Shown here piece by piece: positions 54,201 through 64,000 of a DNA stretch of 64,000 bases. The DNA comes from Catenaria anguillulae PL171 (taxonomy: Eukaryota > Blastocladiomycota > Blastocladiomycetes > Blastocladiales > Catenariaceae), in the NCBI GenBank assembly GCA_002102555.1, contig MCFL01000029.1, forward strand, positions 248,001 through 312,000. The letters are read 5' to 3'. The notes under the pieces were generated by a model. It worked only from the letters and a program-made list of their open reading frames with translations. It ran no database searches and was not told where the DNA came from. Every line of letters begins with the position of its first letter. The first letter of the stretch is position 1. Made by a program: the position numbers and the translations under genes.

Positions 54201-56471
54201 GCCTCATTCCTCGACAAGCTCGATGCAAAACTCCGCGCCTCAGTCCGGGCAATTGCTCGTCTACCCACCAACACGCCAGTAGCCGTCTTTTACGACACTG
54301 CCACTTATGCGCTCAACTCGATCAAGACAACCATCCTGACCACCTGGGTCGCCGACCTTCGCTACAACCTCAGCCAGCCACCATCGAGCGAGCGTTTCCA
54401 TGTTGCCTGTGCCATCACCAGCATCGCTCAGTGTGCCGTTCGCTGGTGGGTCAACCCGCTGTCTCACCCGCCCTCCACGATCATCGCGCGCGGCCTGGCC
54501 GCCTCCCCAGTACTCAACCTTCTCCCCATACTGAATCAGTCCCTTGTATCCATCCACCTTGTTGGCCGATTTGACCCATTGAATGTTGCTCCAGAGAAGG
54601 ATACCCCACTCGAGGCTGTAGTACCTCACCCTACCCTCCACCGTTTACGTTCTCACCTTTTCCGTGCCTCTGTTTTCTCTGTCTCTCCACTTGTTTCTCT
54701 TGTTTGCTTTCAGGATCAAAACAGCACCCCCTCGCGATATGCAAATGCGTTTGCCTCGGTTCGCCACCTACTAGCCAAGACTTGCCCACGCCGAGGCCGC
54801 CTCCACAATGCTTTGGCCGACGCCACTGAATCCATTGCCACCTGGTGCACATCGCTCGGTCCGCTTGACCATCTCCCTTTACAACCAAGTCTTGCCCTTA
54901 CGCCCAAGCACCATTTGGGGCAGCTGATGGTGTTTCTGGACCATCACGGCCGACCTGCTTTTGGTGTCTGCACGCTTGTTGACAAGAAATCGGACCCGGC
55001 TGACCCACTCATCACCCTGCGCCATACCACCAAGTGCACTTGTGCAGCCATGGACCGTTTCGACGTGCCGGAGGATTGCATACTGCTCCACCTTTGCCTA
55101 GATTGCAGTGATCCTCGCAGCTGCCAGTATGCGCCGGTTGGGGCTGACTCGCCTGACTGTGTGATAACTCTACCGCTCCATTGCGCACGCCGTATCTCTG
55201 CCCGCCAAGTGATTTCACGACGCGACGGATCCAATGCCTACATTGTGGACGCGCCCAACCATTGTCTCCCGGAGCACTGCCCCTACTTCACCACATTCCA
55301 CCCGTTTCAGGTTGACATGGATGTAGATGACGAAGTGGAACACGCTCAGCATGAGCAGGCATTTGCATTTTTGCCATCCACTTGCACCGCACCGCCTACC
55401 ACGTTGCATCGACTCAATCTAGCCCTTGACTGCTGGACGGATGGGTCCCTGCGTCCTGCCACCGATACTTTGGCTGCATCCATGGGTTTTGGGGCACACT
55501 GTCCTGAGCTCGGACTGGAACTGTTTGGCCGCCTACCACCTGCTTGTACCAGCTCCACTCGCCCGGAACTGGCCGCAGTCATTGCGCTCGTTGACAAACT
55601 CCCGGATGGCTCCAAGGCAAGGGTTCATACGGATTCCGCAGCCGTCACGGTTGTTGCGCCAACGTTTTTGGCCCTATCCGACATCGAGGCCGTTGCAACG
55701 CGGCGACCGTCGCCACTCCATGACTTATTGCTCATCCTCCGGGCCATCTCAAGGCGGAGAGACATCCAGTTAGAGTTCGTCAAGGTCAAGGGCCATGCGG
55801 GCGACGTGGGAAACGAGAAGGCGGATGTACTCGCCAACCGTGGCGCAAGCCAACGACAAATCTCGAACCTGCGACAGGATTTCTTGAACACGGTAGATTT
55901 TGGTGCAGTTGTGCAGGTCGGTCATGAGCTTGTGTATGCAGGTGTAGGGCGGGCGGTGCGCGAATTGCAGCGTGTTGGAGCGCGCATCAAGCTTTTTGGG
56001 TACATGTGTCAACTGGTGGACCAACCAGATCTTGTCACATTCGACAAAGCAATTCGTAATGGCCGCAAGGCAACAGGCTTCTTTGCATCATTCGCCAACG
56101 ACGCTTCAGTCACTTTCCGGTGCAAGGTGCTCACTGGGCGCCTACCCACTCGTGCCCAACTACACAAGTACTGGCCCAACAGGGTTCCGTTCAGCTCGTG
56201 CCCCCTTTGTAGTGCCATGGACGATCAGGATCACTGGTATGCGTGTCCAGAGCTCGCACTCCATCTTTGGACGACCAAGGTGGACACACATGCACATGTA
56301 CAAGCACTTTTGCGCCGCCACCGACTTCAACCATCATCCGAGTGTGCAACGTTGCTGGTTGAGCACATCATGGCTGCCCAACGGATCCGGGCAACTGCAG
56401 CGTGCGTAGTTGATGCAGGTTTACGTCGCGATTTTCCTACGCTGGCCCAGTCCTTGCGCAAATTGTCATGA
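51258..56471 (+). CDS. LINE E ORF2: endonuclease, RT, RNase H
   Basis: 1737 residues in one frame. An APE endonuclease domain (about 70-290) shows VIANVRGSQAQ, TTETKLSKK, GVYAPPQEP, GDMNERDD and FDHSRLVL with the catalytic Asn, Glu, Asp and His. RT (about 580-950) shows PNEWRNGVIFLTPKK, AYSEDKSKAFDTVPH (first Asp), HRGIPQGAVESPFLWNSFYD and GYIDDAIFF, with YIDD where most LINEs have YADD. RNase H (about 1380-1530) shows DCWTDGSLRPAT, TRPELAAV, HTDSA and VKGHAGDVGNEKAD, all catalytic residues present. Then CPLCSAMDDQDHWYAC. The frame ends LRKLS, where a one-base shift separates the last ~138 codons found at 56468-56884. The start at 51258 is the first Met; ORF1 ends just upstream. Confidence 0.88.
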   Translation: MIRFGRVDDHVGNDSRTTAHNISPQLDPATNGINKTRFYRQKQITARLTGNKNNNNASIDVDQHKNLSQFPVNIVIANVRGSQAQDQLVSTLNYAQQQDAGIVITTETKLSKKAARNLDCATLLQDWIIKIAHDDKRVQGSGLLVAIDPKLASYVGRWATFGGYIVAFTLQGQGNFRLCVIGVYAPPQEPSLRAELVDWINTDKRQADARGELIVVAGDMNERDDTPSQPIGTAMEAGGLLDLAVHLDKAVATHEAGGRLDRVYVSPAATYEVLDMSIVQAHGFDHSRLVLRTALALRMDRDLARLRQQARKQAARYVPDESKVNSKVWASSMSGVLADLGISIGNGDNFPAWVDQDSLEGGDGTLETLMDPSIPIQRRWYTFQNAVLMNKRTKLPHKKRSAAESLGSTLKSPESKSSAAHALNTVRRLLDNPFCQINQDERSALDIAAPEVGSNISHDNLTRVRERLLEVVGKESAEEKRRKIDESVDERAKRFSTNLGSVVHSTLERRRPPNSVDRVVSEEDVKLHPDEIKQAVAAHVQGWYGYEELGNVAQAPEPIKRAFKTLGWIRRLWWGGVEKEIATADVADALARVELDKAPGKSQLQYRHYAALGSIGHKILARLFTDMYVAEWVPNEWRNGVIFLTPKKEEGYTGDVDAMRPITLLDCASKLFNAIMWRRIQDVAVEKQVLRGARFSALKGTDTRLPIDILHGLVAQAQAKDSKEELWAYSEDKSKAFDTVPHRFVRAALLRLRLPDRFVDFYRRNFLQGRTATIITAFGLTDRVYLHRGIPQGAVESPFLWNSFYDILLCAVQDECEGVDLEIRVPDIGDGTTFGSTKVVGRRRYVAIGYIDDAIFFARLQELLQQVVDLVDSFNVLARVKANAKKGFVLAFNTKDGGTGTVISQGVSVPRAGPGEVKRYLGVFIDGSGPRKATERAMLSSVDSALNVLRTKRVPARIAIYLINAVIIPSVAYRAYGYIPSASFLDKLDAKLRASVRAIARLPTNTPVAVFYDTATYALNSIKTTILTTWVADLRYNLSQPPSSERFHVACAITSIAQCAVRWWVNPLSHPPSTIIARGLAASPVLNLLPILNQSLVSIHLVGRFDPLNVAPEKDTPLEAVVPHPTLHRLRSHLFRASVFSVSPLVSLVCFQDQNSTPSRYANAFASVRHLLAKTCPRRGRLHNALADATESIATWCTSLGPLDHLPLQPSLALTPKHHLGQLMVFLDHHGRPAFGVCTLVDKKSDPADPLITLRHTTKCTCAAMDRFDVPEDCILLHLCLDCSDPRSCQYAPVGADSPDCVITLPLHCARRISARQVISRRDGSNAYIVDAPNHCLPEHCPYFTTFHPFQVDMDVDDEVEHAQHEQAFAFLPSTCTAPPTTLHRLNLALDCWTDGSLRPATDTLAASMGFGAHCPELGLELFGRLPPACTSSTRPELAAVIALVDKLPDGSKARVHTDSAAVTVVAPTFLALSDIEAVATRRPSPLHDLLLILRAISRRRDIQLEFVKVKGHAGDVGNEKADVLANRGASQRQISNLRQDFLNTVDFGAVVQVGHELVYAGVGRAVRELQRVGARIKLFGYMCQLVDQPDLVTFDKAIRNGRKATGFFASFANDASVTFRCKVLTGRLPTRAQLHKYWPNRVPFSSCPLCSAMDDQDHWYACPELALHLWTTKVDTHAHVQALLRRHRLQPSSECATLLVEHIMAAQRIRATAACVVDAGLRRDFPTLAQSLRKLS

Positions 56472-56884
56472 TTGCATCGTCCACAATCAGAATGGTCCTC
56501 TGGAAACAGCGGTGCAAGCTGGTTGGACCCATAGACGCCGCCACTGATGATGCAACCTCGGACAGCCCACGTTTACGATGCCGCTGCTGCCCAGTGCGGG
56601 CTGCACCAATTCAAGAGCCCCCAACGCTTCGTTTGTCACATGCAGCCTCACACTTTGTCCACGAGGTGCATGTAGGATCGCGTCCACTGCTTGGCTCTGC
56701 ATCAGACTCAATTGCACCTGTATCGCTTGGCGAATGGCGAGCCCACTGCGCATTCCCTGGATTGGCAACCCCCAGATTTGGCTTCTCAGAGTCTCGGCAT
56801 CACTTTGCAACCCGCCTTGGGGTACAAATGGGTCCCCACCACGCTTTTGTTCCATCTCTTTCACCTGCTGCTCTTCATTACTGA
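56468..56884 (+). pseudogene. LINE E ORF2 C-terminal tail, displaced by a frameshift
   Basis: IASSTIRMVLWKQRCKLVGP, SHAASHFVHEVHVGSRPLLG and ATRLGVQMGPHHAFVPSLSP match the ends of LINE B and C ORF2, so these codons belong to the same protein. Overlaps the stop of the main frame by four bases. Confidence 0.8.
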
Positions 56885-57426
56885 CCTGATTGGCAACCTT
56901 TCCAACCCTTGCTCCAAGAGACGATCCATTCCCTATCGGTTTATCCTTGTCCCGCTTCTGCAACTCTCTTTTCTCTGATTTGATTAACCTCCTTTTCACA
57001 GTCTTCTGTATCTCTCGTGTCTGATTGTTGAGGCTATGTCCCAGTTGGCTTTTCCTCTTCTTGTTCATTGAATTTTGAGCAGTCTCAATGTGGCTCCATC
57101 TGTATTCCCTTGATCTTATCCTTCTTGCTTTTCCCCCTCATCCCACGTTCCCCTCTCCTATGCCTCATCCCACATTCCTTTTATCACCCTTTCTCTCCCT
57201 TTCGCTCATCTCATTTCCCATCCCATTTCCCATTCCATTGTCCCCACTCCCCAACCACACCATGGCCTTGTGCCCCTATTACCAATTGCTTGCACTCTAT
57301 CCTACTTGCTTTTGCCATTTCTTTGGGTGTATTTGGACCTCTATCCTCCCAGCTTCTGTAATTTCACAAAGCACAAAGCGTTGATTATGTCCAGCATAAT
57401 ACATGTAATAGTGATTTAAAAAAAAA

Positions 57427-57857
57427 TGCAAGAGCAAAATCAAGTCATTGGATCGCTTTTGTCGGTGGTGGAATCACTGGCCAGGGGTGACAATGGCGCG
57501 GCCATGGAGGCTGCAGTTGCTATTCGGGAGGACATGGAAGCGACTACGCAAGGCCAAGAGGACGGAGGAGAAGACATGGAGGTCGATCAAGAACTGGTGG
57601 CCAGGAGGCGACCACAAACCCAGCCGCACGAGGACGTTTCACAGTCACCAACGGATCAAGGCAGGAACAAGCGCCAGAAGACAACCGACACGACGAGCGA
57701 CAAGCAAGCGGAGACGAGCAAGGTTGACAGGGAAAGAACGCCCATGCCATCAACGGACTCTGCAAGAGCCCACCGCCCGCTGACAGCCGGTCAGTCTGAG
57801 CCAAGCACGGACAGTCGCACACAAAACGCAGGAACTGACAGCCCCAACCCACAATGA
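57427..57857 (+). CDS. LINE F gag, C-terminal part
   Basis: About 143 residues open from the LINE E poly(A): IGSLLSVVESLARGDNG, EDMEVDQELVARRRP and RNKRQKTTD parallel the LINE B1 gag tail (MSAMADGR, EEETMDIDMELP, RGRKRQKTG). Knuckle and N-terminus are missing. It stops next to the ORF2 start. Confidence 0.7.
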
Positions 57858-60800
57858 TGCCAACGACACCCACGACTACAGCCAGCCAAGGACAAAACCA
57901 CGCTCGAGCGATTCATTTTCATTCAAGACAACCCACAAGATCAAGGGCGAATACTAACCAGAATTATCGGACAAACGTTCTTGTGGCAAATGTAGGGGGT
58001 TCACAGGCAAACGACTGTCTCATCGCAACACTTAACCATGCAGCAGAAAGCGGGGTGGGCATTGTAATAACAACAGAAACAAAACTCTCACACAAATCGT
58101 CCCGAGCACTGGATTGCCGCATGTTAAGCCAGGAATGGATCGTGCACCTTGCGCATGACCAAAACAAACCCCAAGGATCAGGTGCTCTTGCGCTGTCGAA
58201 CCGGCGCTTGCCCGCCACACTTGCCACTGGACCGATATGGCGGCTACGTTATTGCTTTCAGCATCCAGGGGCGATACCAGTACAGATTGTGTGTTGTAGG
58301 AGTCTACGCGCCGCCGCAAGACGCTGATGCCAGAGCAGTGGTACTAGAGGCGCTAAAACAGGAGACAGAGCGCTTAAATCGCGCGGGCGATTTGCTGTTG
58401 GTGGCAGGTGATATGAACGAGCTGGACAATGCGCCAAGCCGGCCGATTGAAAGGTTCTGCCTGGGAAACGGTTTGGTGGACGTGGCTTTACACCTTGACG
58501 CAAACGGCCCAACACACGTAGCCGGTGGCCGCCTGGATCGCATCTACGCATCACCGGGACTCCTGCACGACGTACACGCCTTGCTAGTGCAACCAGCCGG
58601 TGGCTTTGACCACTCCCGCCTCCTGCTACTGTCATCGCTGGCAGTCCGTTTGGACCGTAGCATTGCCCGCGCACAAGCAGAAGCCCGCCGAGCGGCAGCC
58701 CGATACGTCCTTGACACCAAAAAACTGACACCACAATCCTGGGCCAAGTATAGCAGCCGGGTAATCATCGATCTTGGCTTGACTCTGGCCGACGATGACA
58801 CATTCCCTTCGTGGGTAGAAGCAGATGCGGTCCAAGCAACACCCATCCAGCCCGAAATCGATATTCTTGACTCGTCAATCCTGGTTCAGACCCGGTGGGA
58901 GAAATTCCACAGAGTAACCGTGCAGGCATTGGAAACAGAACTGCCAAGACGTAAACGTGGTCTGGCACCAAGGCCCAATCACACCCTGCGACCGAATCAG
59001 GACAAGTCGGACGCTTGCGTGGCGCTCATGGCACTAGATAAATTGTTGCGCGACCCGGAAGCGACGTTGAACGACGACGAGCGACGACGAATCGAGGCGG
59101 TGCTGCCCGGAGTGGTGCTCCCTCTGGGTAATGTTGCGCTCATGGACGCACGGGCCCGTCTGGCGGAGCGAGTAATGCAAGAGGCGGGTCGGCGACGCCG
59201 CGAGGCCATAGATACAGCGGTCAAAAGGCGGGTAGAGCGCTTTGCGACGAATCTGGGGTCCGTGGTGAGCTCGGTTCTGGACCGGCAACGACCGGTGAGT
59301 TGCGTCAATTGTATCTTCGATGGGGACGAGCTGGTACTTGAGCCAAACGCTGTCAAGCAAGGTGTAGCAAGTGCAGTATCGGCCAACTTCAACTTTCAGC
59401 AACCAGGTGACCCGCTCAATGCGTCAGATCCGATTCGGCAAGCTTGCCAACCGCTGCAACACGTGGCGGCAACAGTTTGGGATGGCGTCGAGCATGAGAT
59501 CTCTGCGGTGGACGTCGCAGGAGCGCTCAACCGGGTGGATCAGGACAAAGCGCCGGGAGAATCGCAACTTGGGTACCGCCACTACGCAGCGCTAGGTACG
59601 GTGGGACACAAGGTACTTGGGCGACTGTTCACTGACATGTACCAGGAAGGTTGGACCCCCAACGAGTGGCGCCACGGTGTCATATTCCTCACGCCGAAGA
59701 AACCCGAAGGGTATACCGGCGACGTCAACAACATGCGGCCAATCACGCTGCTCGAGTGCGCGTCCAAACTCTTCAACTCGATTGTGTGGAACCGCATCCA
59801 ATTGGCAGCCGCAAAGCACAAGGTACTACGAGGTGCAAGGTTCTCGGCGCTCCCAGGTACGGACACGAGGCTACCAGTGGACGTGTTGCATGGTTTAGTG
59901 GCGCAGGCGCAAGCGGCGGACTCGGACGACGCGTTGTGGGCGTACTCGGAAGACAAGTCAAACGCCTTTGACACGGTCCCGCACCGACTGTGCGACTGGC
60001 ACTTGAGCGCCTACGATTGCCAGACCGGTATATCGACTTTTACTGTCGCAACTTCTTGCAAGAAAGTACAGCCTCCGTCATCACGGCCTTTGGAAAGACA
60101 GACAAGTTCAACCTTTACCAAGGCATACCGTGTTGGAATATGGCGCCTAGTGCATATATACTATATTAACGGCCATTAGTACAGGCGGCAGTTCACATAA
60201 GAAGCAACATGGAATGCGAACAGGATCAGCGGTGGTAGGATCAGTGGGCTATCACCGATCCGACTCATGAACACATGGCCCTATGCGACCAGGGACCGGA
60301 ACAAAAAAGGGAGGGAGCAACGAGAAGAAGAATAAGAAGATTGTATGTATTTGATTAGCAACATCGCGCAATTGCAACTGACCGGGGGAGCATGCCAGCG
60401 AGCCCGGCCGGTCCAATGCCAAACCGACCTCGCCTTCCTCTCCTCGACCTTCATCCCTTCCCAACTGTACCATCTTGCTATTTCAGGGCGAATACCCAAC
60501 ATACCGCAAGGTGCCGTCGAGTCGCCGTTCCTCTGGAACGCGTTCTATGACATTTTGTTGTGCGCAGTCGAGGACGCTTGTGAAGGCGTGCATCTCGAAG
60601 TGCGATTGCCAAAAGTTGACGTGGGGTCGCGGGTGTGCGACTCGGAGGTGGTGGCAACGCGCAAGTACGTCGCAATTGGGTACATTGACGACGCCATCTT
60701 CTTCGCCAAGTCGAAAGAGGATCTGCAGCGGGTGGTCAATTTGGTCGACAAGTTCAACGAATTGGCTCGCATTAAGGCAAATGGGAGCAAAGGATTTGTG

Positions 60801-62666
60801 CTGGCATTCAATGCTCGCGACGGTGGGGAAGGCACAGTAATGGCGCAAGGTGTGGCGGTGCCCCGGGTGGGTGTAGGAGACGTGCGTCGGTACCTGGGTG
60901 TCTTCATTGATGGTACAGGGCCGAGGAAAGCGACCAAAGAGCAATGCTCAGCTCGGTCACTGGCGCCCTCAACGCGTTGCGATTGAAGCGCATTCCCGCG
61001 CAGATCGCCGCCTACGTGATCAACGCGGTGATCGTTTCATCGGCAGCCTACCGCGCCAGCGGTTTCATTCCTTCACCCTAGTTCCGCAACCGTCTTGACG
61101 CTAAACTACGCAATGCACTCAGACATGTAGCTCGTCTCCCATCCAACACCCCAGCCTCGGTCCTGTACAACGAGTCTACGTACGGCCTGAAATCAATCGC
61201 ACGTGCCTTGCTCTCCTCGAAGGCCTCCTGGCTCAGGTTTTGCCTGTCTCAGCCGACGACATGTGAACACTTCCACGTGGCTTGCGCCCAGGTTGCTCAA
61301 GCCCAACGTGCTCTGCGCTGGTGGACCTCCCCGCTAGCATACCCGCCATTGAACATCCACTCCCAGATCGCCCAAAGAACCCCATCACCCGTCATCAACC
61401 TCCTGCCCCTTTTCTCGCGGTCGTTTTTGTCCATCCACCTTGTCGGTCGCACTGATCCGTTCCTTGTCTCACCCTCTGACAACATCCCCCTTGAGTCGGT
61501 TATTCCTTTCGACGTTTTGCACATTCTCAGACCCCACCTGCTCCGTTCTCGTGTTTTTACCCTTTCCCCTCTGATCTCTACCATTTGTTTTTACGACCAA
61601 GACAGCACCATGACCCGGTTTGCAAACGCCGTAGCATCCACTTGTCGCCTCCTTGCATCTCGGTGCCGAAGAATGGGCGTGTTTTTCAAGCGCTCCAACG
61701 CCTTGTCGATTGTGTCGCCACGCGGTGCGGATCGCTCGGTCGCACGCTCCACCCGCTCACCACGCCGCGCCATGTCAGGCAACCGTACTATCATGTCGGC
61801 CAGCTTTTCGTCTGGGAGAGCGACGGCGCTGTTGTCTTTGGCCTCTGCGCCAATGTCGACCGCCGAAGTGACCCCAACAAGACAATCCTTTTATTTCGAC
61901 ACCTCCGGCCATGCTGTTGCCCACTGGCCCACCAAGTAGCGCCCAAGCCTGGCGGCACTCTGCTACACCTCTGCCTCGATTGTGACGACCCGCTCCAATG
62001 CAAATTTGCACATGACCGCCTGTTGCAACAGGCCAGACTGCGCCACCGCGGTACCGCATTCGCTCGCCCAGCCAATCTCTGCACTTCAATCAGTAGATCA
62101 ACGGGACGGCCCAGTTGCCTTTTTTGTCCACGCTCCAGATTCTGCCCACCCACACCTGTGCCCATATGTCCAGCTGTTGCAAGAACCAGTGTTTGGCGAT
62201 CCCAACAGTGGTGTGTCGGACTCCGTGGACCGCTCAAGCGACAGCGACAACAACAACCTAGTACATCCCGGTGAGCTGGCCATCTTCGAGTACCCGCCAA
62301 CCTCGAATCGTGGCCCGTTCACGCGGGCGTCATGGAAGGTGCTTGATTGTTGGACCGATGGCTCACTCCAGCCTGCCACCAGCGCCTCGGTAACGCTCAT
62401 GGGCTTTGGCGCACACTGCCCCACACTTGGCATTGAGCTTTTTGGCCGCCTCCCCGCGGCACCAGCCAGCTCGACTCGTGCTGAGCTTTACGCTGTCTGC
62501 GCGCTCGCTGCGTACCTGCCTCCAAGTTCTCGCGCCCGCGTCCACTCCGACTCGGCAGCAGCGTGTCTCCTTGTCACCACCACACTCTCTGAACCCACCA
62601 CGATCACTGCCAAAATGCGCTCGCCGCCCACGCTGCTCGATCTCCTCCTTGTTTTGAGGGCAATTG
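57854..62666 (+). pseudogene. LINE F ORF2
   Basis: Starts MMPTTPTTTASQG, four bases into the gag stop. Endonuclease VANVGGSQAND and TTETKLSHK (57854-58190), a frame change near 58190, then GVYAPPQDAD, GDMNELDN, FDHSRLLL, and RT PNEWRHGVIFLTPKK and AYSEDKSNAFDTVPH to about 59990. After another frame change and the LTR, IPQGAVESPFLWNAFYD and GYIDDAIFF continue to about 60960. RNase H DCWTDGSLQPAT and TRAELYAV follow at 62345-62500. Several frameshifts in the linker; not functional. Confidence 0.8.
60131..60501. repeat. Solo LTR, probably Ty1/copia-like
   Basis: 371 bp, ends TGTTGGAATA...ACCCAACA, with a 5-bp duplication TACCG (60126-60130 and 60502-60506) that splits the LINE F RT motif GIPQG. 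It has a TATATACTATATT stretch near its left end and no internal coding DNA, so it is the relic of recombination between two LTRs. The copia assignment rests on the end sequence only. Confidence 0.82.
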
Positions 62667-62719
62667 TGGCCAGTTTGTTTGTGATTGGAAGAGTTCTTCA
62701 CCTCCAAACAAACTGGCCA
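62667..62719. repeat. Inverted repeat at the LINE F/gypsy junction
   Basis: TGGCCAGTTTGTTTG (62667-62681) and its exact complement (62705-62719) enclose 23 bases. The enclosed bases are gypsy sequence in the orientation opposite to the rest of the adjoining fragment. Confidence 0.85.
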
Positions 62720-64000
62720 CCAAGCATGACGCGACGCGTCTTCTTCTTTGGTTCCGACTCGGGCTCGCCCGCTTTGGTCTTGCCTGGTGTTGGCAACGGA
62801 CGGTCCAGTACTTGACAATGATTTCCTCAGTATCAAACTGCGACGCGTGTTCCCATGTAGCGTCCTCAATTGGGTAACCTGCCCACTTGATCAAGTACGA
62901 GTATGACTTGTCCTTGCACACACGGTGGTCCAACAACTTTTCGACCACAAACGACTCGGCGGAAATGTTGCCTTCCAAAGAATTTTTTTTAAAATTTAAC
63001 CTCAGACAATTGCACTTACATGACATTCAAGGACACACAACCACACAACACAATGACTTGATGGAGGAGGGAGGGAACTTGGGAAGTCTTGTGCTTTGAC
63101 ATAGGCATGACCACAGAGGGACATGCGATGCTTGTCTTGAGAGGACCAAGCGACTTGGGTGGGGTTTGAACCCACAACCTTCGCCTTGCGAGGCGGGAGA
63201 GTTACCACTGTGCCAAAACCACTTGGCGCCTTCCAAAGAAACCAAACGCAGCTGGTCGGCAGGAGCGCGCTGTGCTACAATGTCACTGGTGCGATCCCTG
63301 AGCAGGTATGCGCCGCTAGCATTCCGCTGAACCACCGTGTACGGGCCCTCAAACTTGGGCTCCATGTTGCTTCCTTTGAAAACGACCTTGCGCATGACAA
63401 GCGCGCCTGGTGGGAATTCCTTGTGCACAATCCGATGCGACTTGATGAACTGCTCGTATGCCTTCTTGGAGTAATGCTGCAAGCGCTCAGCAACAGCGGG
63501 CCAAACAACACGGGCCATGTGCTCGGCCAAGCGGCCCAACTCGTCAAACGTGACGGGTTTCTTTGCGTCCGGCCAGGACGACGCGGACAGCGGGACTGGT
63601 GCGCGCGCAAACATGAGCGAGAATGGCGTTGATCCATGGCGACGGTGCACGGTCTGGTTGTACCAAAACTGGACAGCCCTGAGGCGGTCAGGCCACTCGG
63701 GGACATTGCCCTTGACCTCGGCAAAGAGCTTGGTCTTTATGGTCCGGACGAGACGCTCGGCAGCGCCATTGGCCTTTGCATTGTACGCCGTAATCTTGCG
63801 GTGTTCAAAACCCAGTTTGGAGGACAAGTGGGCAATTACCGCGTTGTCAAACTCGCCGCCATTGTCTGATTGGATGATGACGGGAATCCCAAAGTCACAG
63901 CAGAGCTTGTACAAATGGTCACCGACCTCCTCGGCGCGCTTAGACTTGAGCGGGTACAGCCACGCGAAACGGGTGGCAATGTCAATGACGAGCAAAGCAT
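62682..64000 (-). mobile_element. Partial Ty3/gypsy copy, runs off the right edge
   Basis: Minus-strand copy of the same chromovirus family as 22651-29594: integrase core to chromodomain, highly similar. The 3' LTR is missing where it meets LINE F, and a SINE-C (62983-63227) is inserted in it. Truncated by the junction, the SINE and the window edge; a fossil, older than the full copy because it carries an insertion. Confidence 0.88.
62983..63227 (-). mobile_element. SINE-C in the partial gypsy copy
   Basis: 245 bp, flanked by GCCTTCCAAAGAA (62970-62982 and 63228-63240). Minus strand: A box TGGCACAGTGG, CTCGCAAGGCGAAGG, B box GGTTCAAACCC, a ~150-bp body with GTGTGGTTGTGTGTCCTTGA and an A-rich end. 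Same family as the split copy at 46327-49271. Confidence 0.9.

Larger units (their letters stand above)
50983..57426 (+). mobile_element. LINE E, nearly intact, 5'-truncated in ORF1
   Basis: Begins in the gag C-terminal tail (PRDKGQRSRTAVNHSPSPSA), followed by ORF2 (51258-56471), the displaced ORF2 end (to 56884), a ~530-bp pyrimidine-rich 3' UTR and poly(A) after GTAATAGTGATTT (57418-57426). It is the best preserved LINE in the window. No convincing target duplication was found: the left flank is LINE D, the right flank LINE F. Confidence 0.85.
57427..62666 (+). mobile_element. LINE F, broken, with a solo LTR inside
   Basis: Gag C-terminal part (to 57857), endonuclease, RT interrupted by a 371-bp LTR (60131-60501), then the RT end, linker and RNase H up to KMRSPPTLLDLLLVLRAIV at 62666, where it is fused to a gypsy fragment. 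Closely related to LINE C in its 3' half. The 5' end is cut where LINE E ends. Confidence 0.82.

Noticed and set aside
50983-57426. A target duplication around LINE E
   Set aside because: The flanks (LINE D on the left, LINE F gag on the right) do not share a convincing direct repeat.

Overview
The window is nuclear DNA of a eukaryote with short GT-AG introns (about 48-106 bp in most host genes). The host genes suggest an opisthokont, most likely an early-diverging fungus: a myristoylated G-protein alpha subunit, a short fungal-style Swp1/ribophorin II, Tel2, Tim9 and Dom34/Pelota. The species cannot be named from the sequence.

Positions 1-13550 are a compact host gene cluster. In order: an unknown spliced gene running off the left edge (-), a class IV aminotransferase (-), a five-exon G alpha gene (-), an unknown gene with an unresolved 5' end (-), DOM34 (three exons, +), TEL2 (six exons, +), TIM9 (three exons, -) and SWP1 (five exons, +). 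Exon models were built by hand; phases match at every junction given for the named genes.

From about 13930 to the right edge no host gene is visible. The DNA is a nest of transposable elements. The largest unit is a LINE (B1, - strand, 17080 to about 43097) of about 8 kb net. It is interrupted by a chromodomain Ty3/gypsy element (22651-29594, identical 210-bp LTRs, 5-bp target duplication) and by a second LINE of the same family (B2, 31333-42434, 15-bp duplication). B2 in turn holds a 1.5-kb element coding only a gag-like protein (32025-33553, 16-bp duplication) and a 7.3-kb hAT DNA transposon (35061-42396, 8-bp duplication). The hAT has an apparently intact five-exon transposase and a second, unknown gene.

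To the right are further LINE families (here called C to H, all with an RNase H domain where that region is present), three SINE families sharing one tRNA-like head, a second gag-only element, a nearly intact LINE E (50983-57426), LINE F with a 371-bp solo LTR in its RT region, and a second, partial gypsy copy at the right edge.

The most unusual items are: (1) the gag-only 'half-LINE' elements, which share their 3' tail with an autonomous LINE; (2) the two-gene hAT with 193-bp internal repeats, subterminal ATACTG motifs and matching palindromes in the introns of both its genes; and (3) the SINE trio with one head and different bodies. Names such as LINE B or SINE-A are working labels for this window only.
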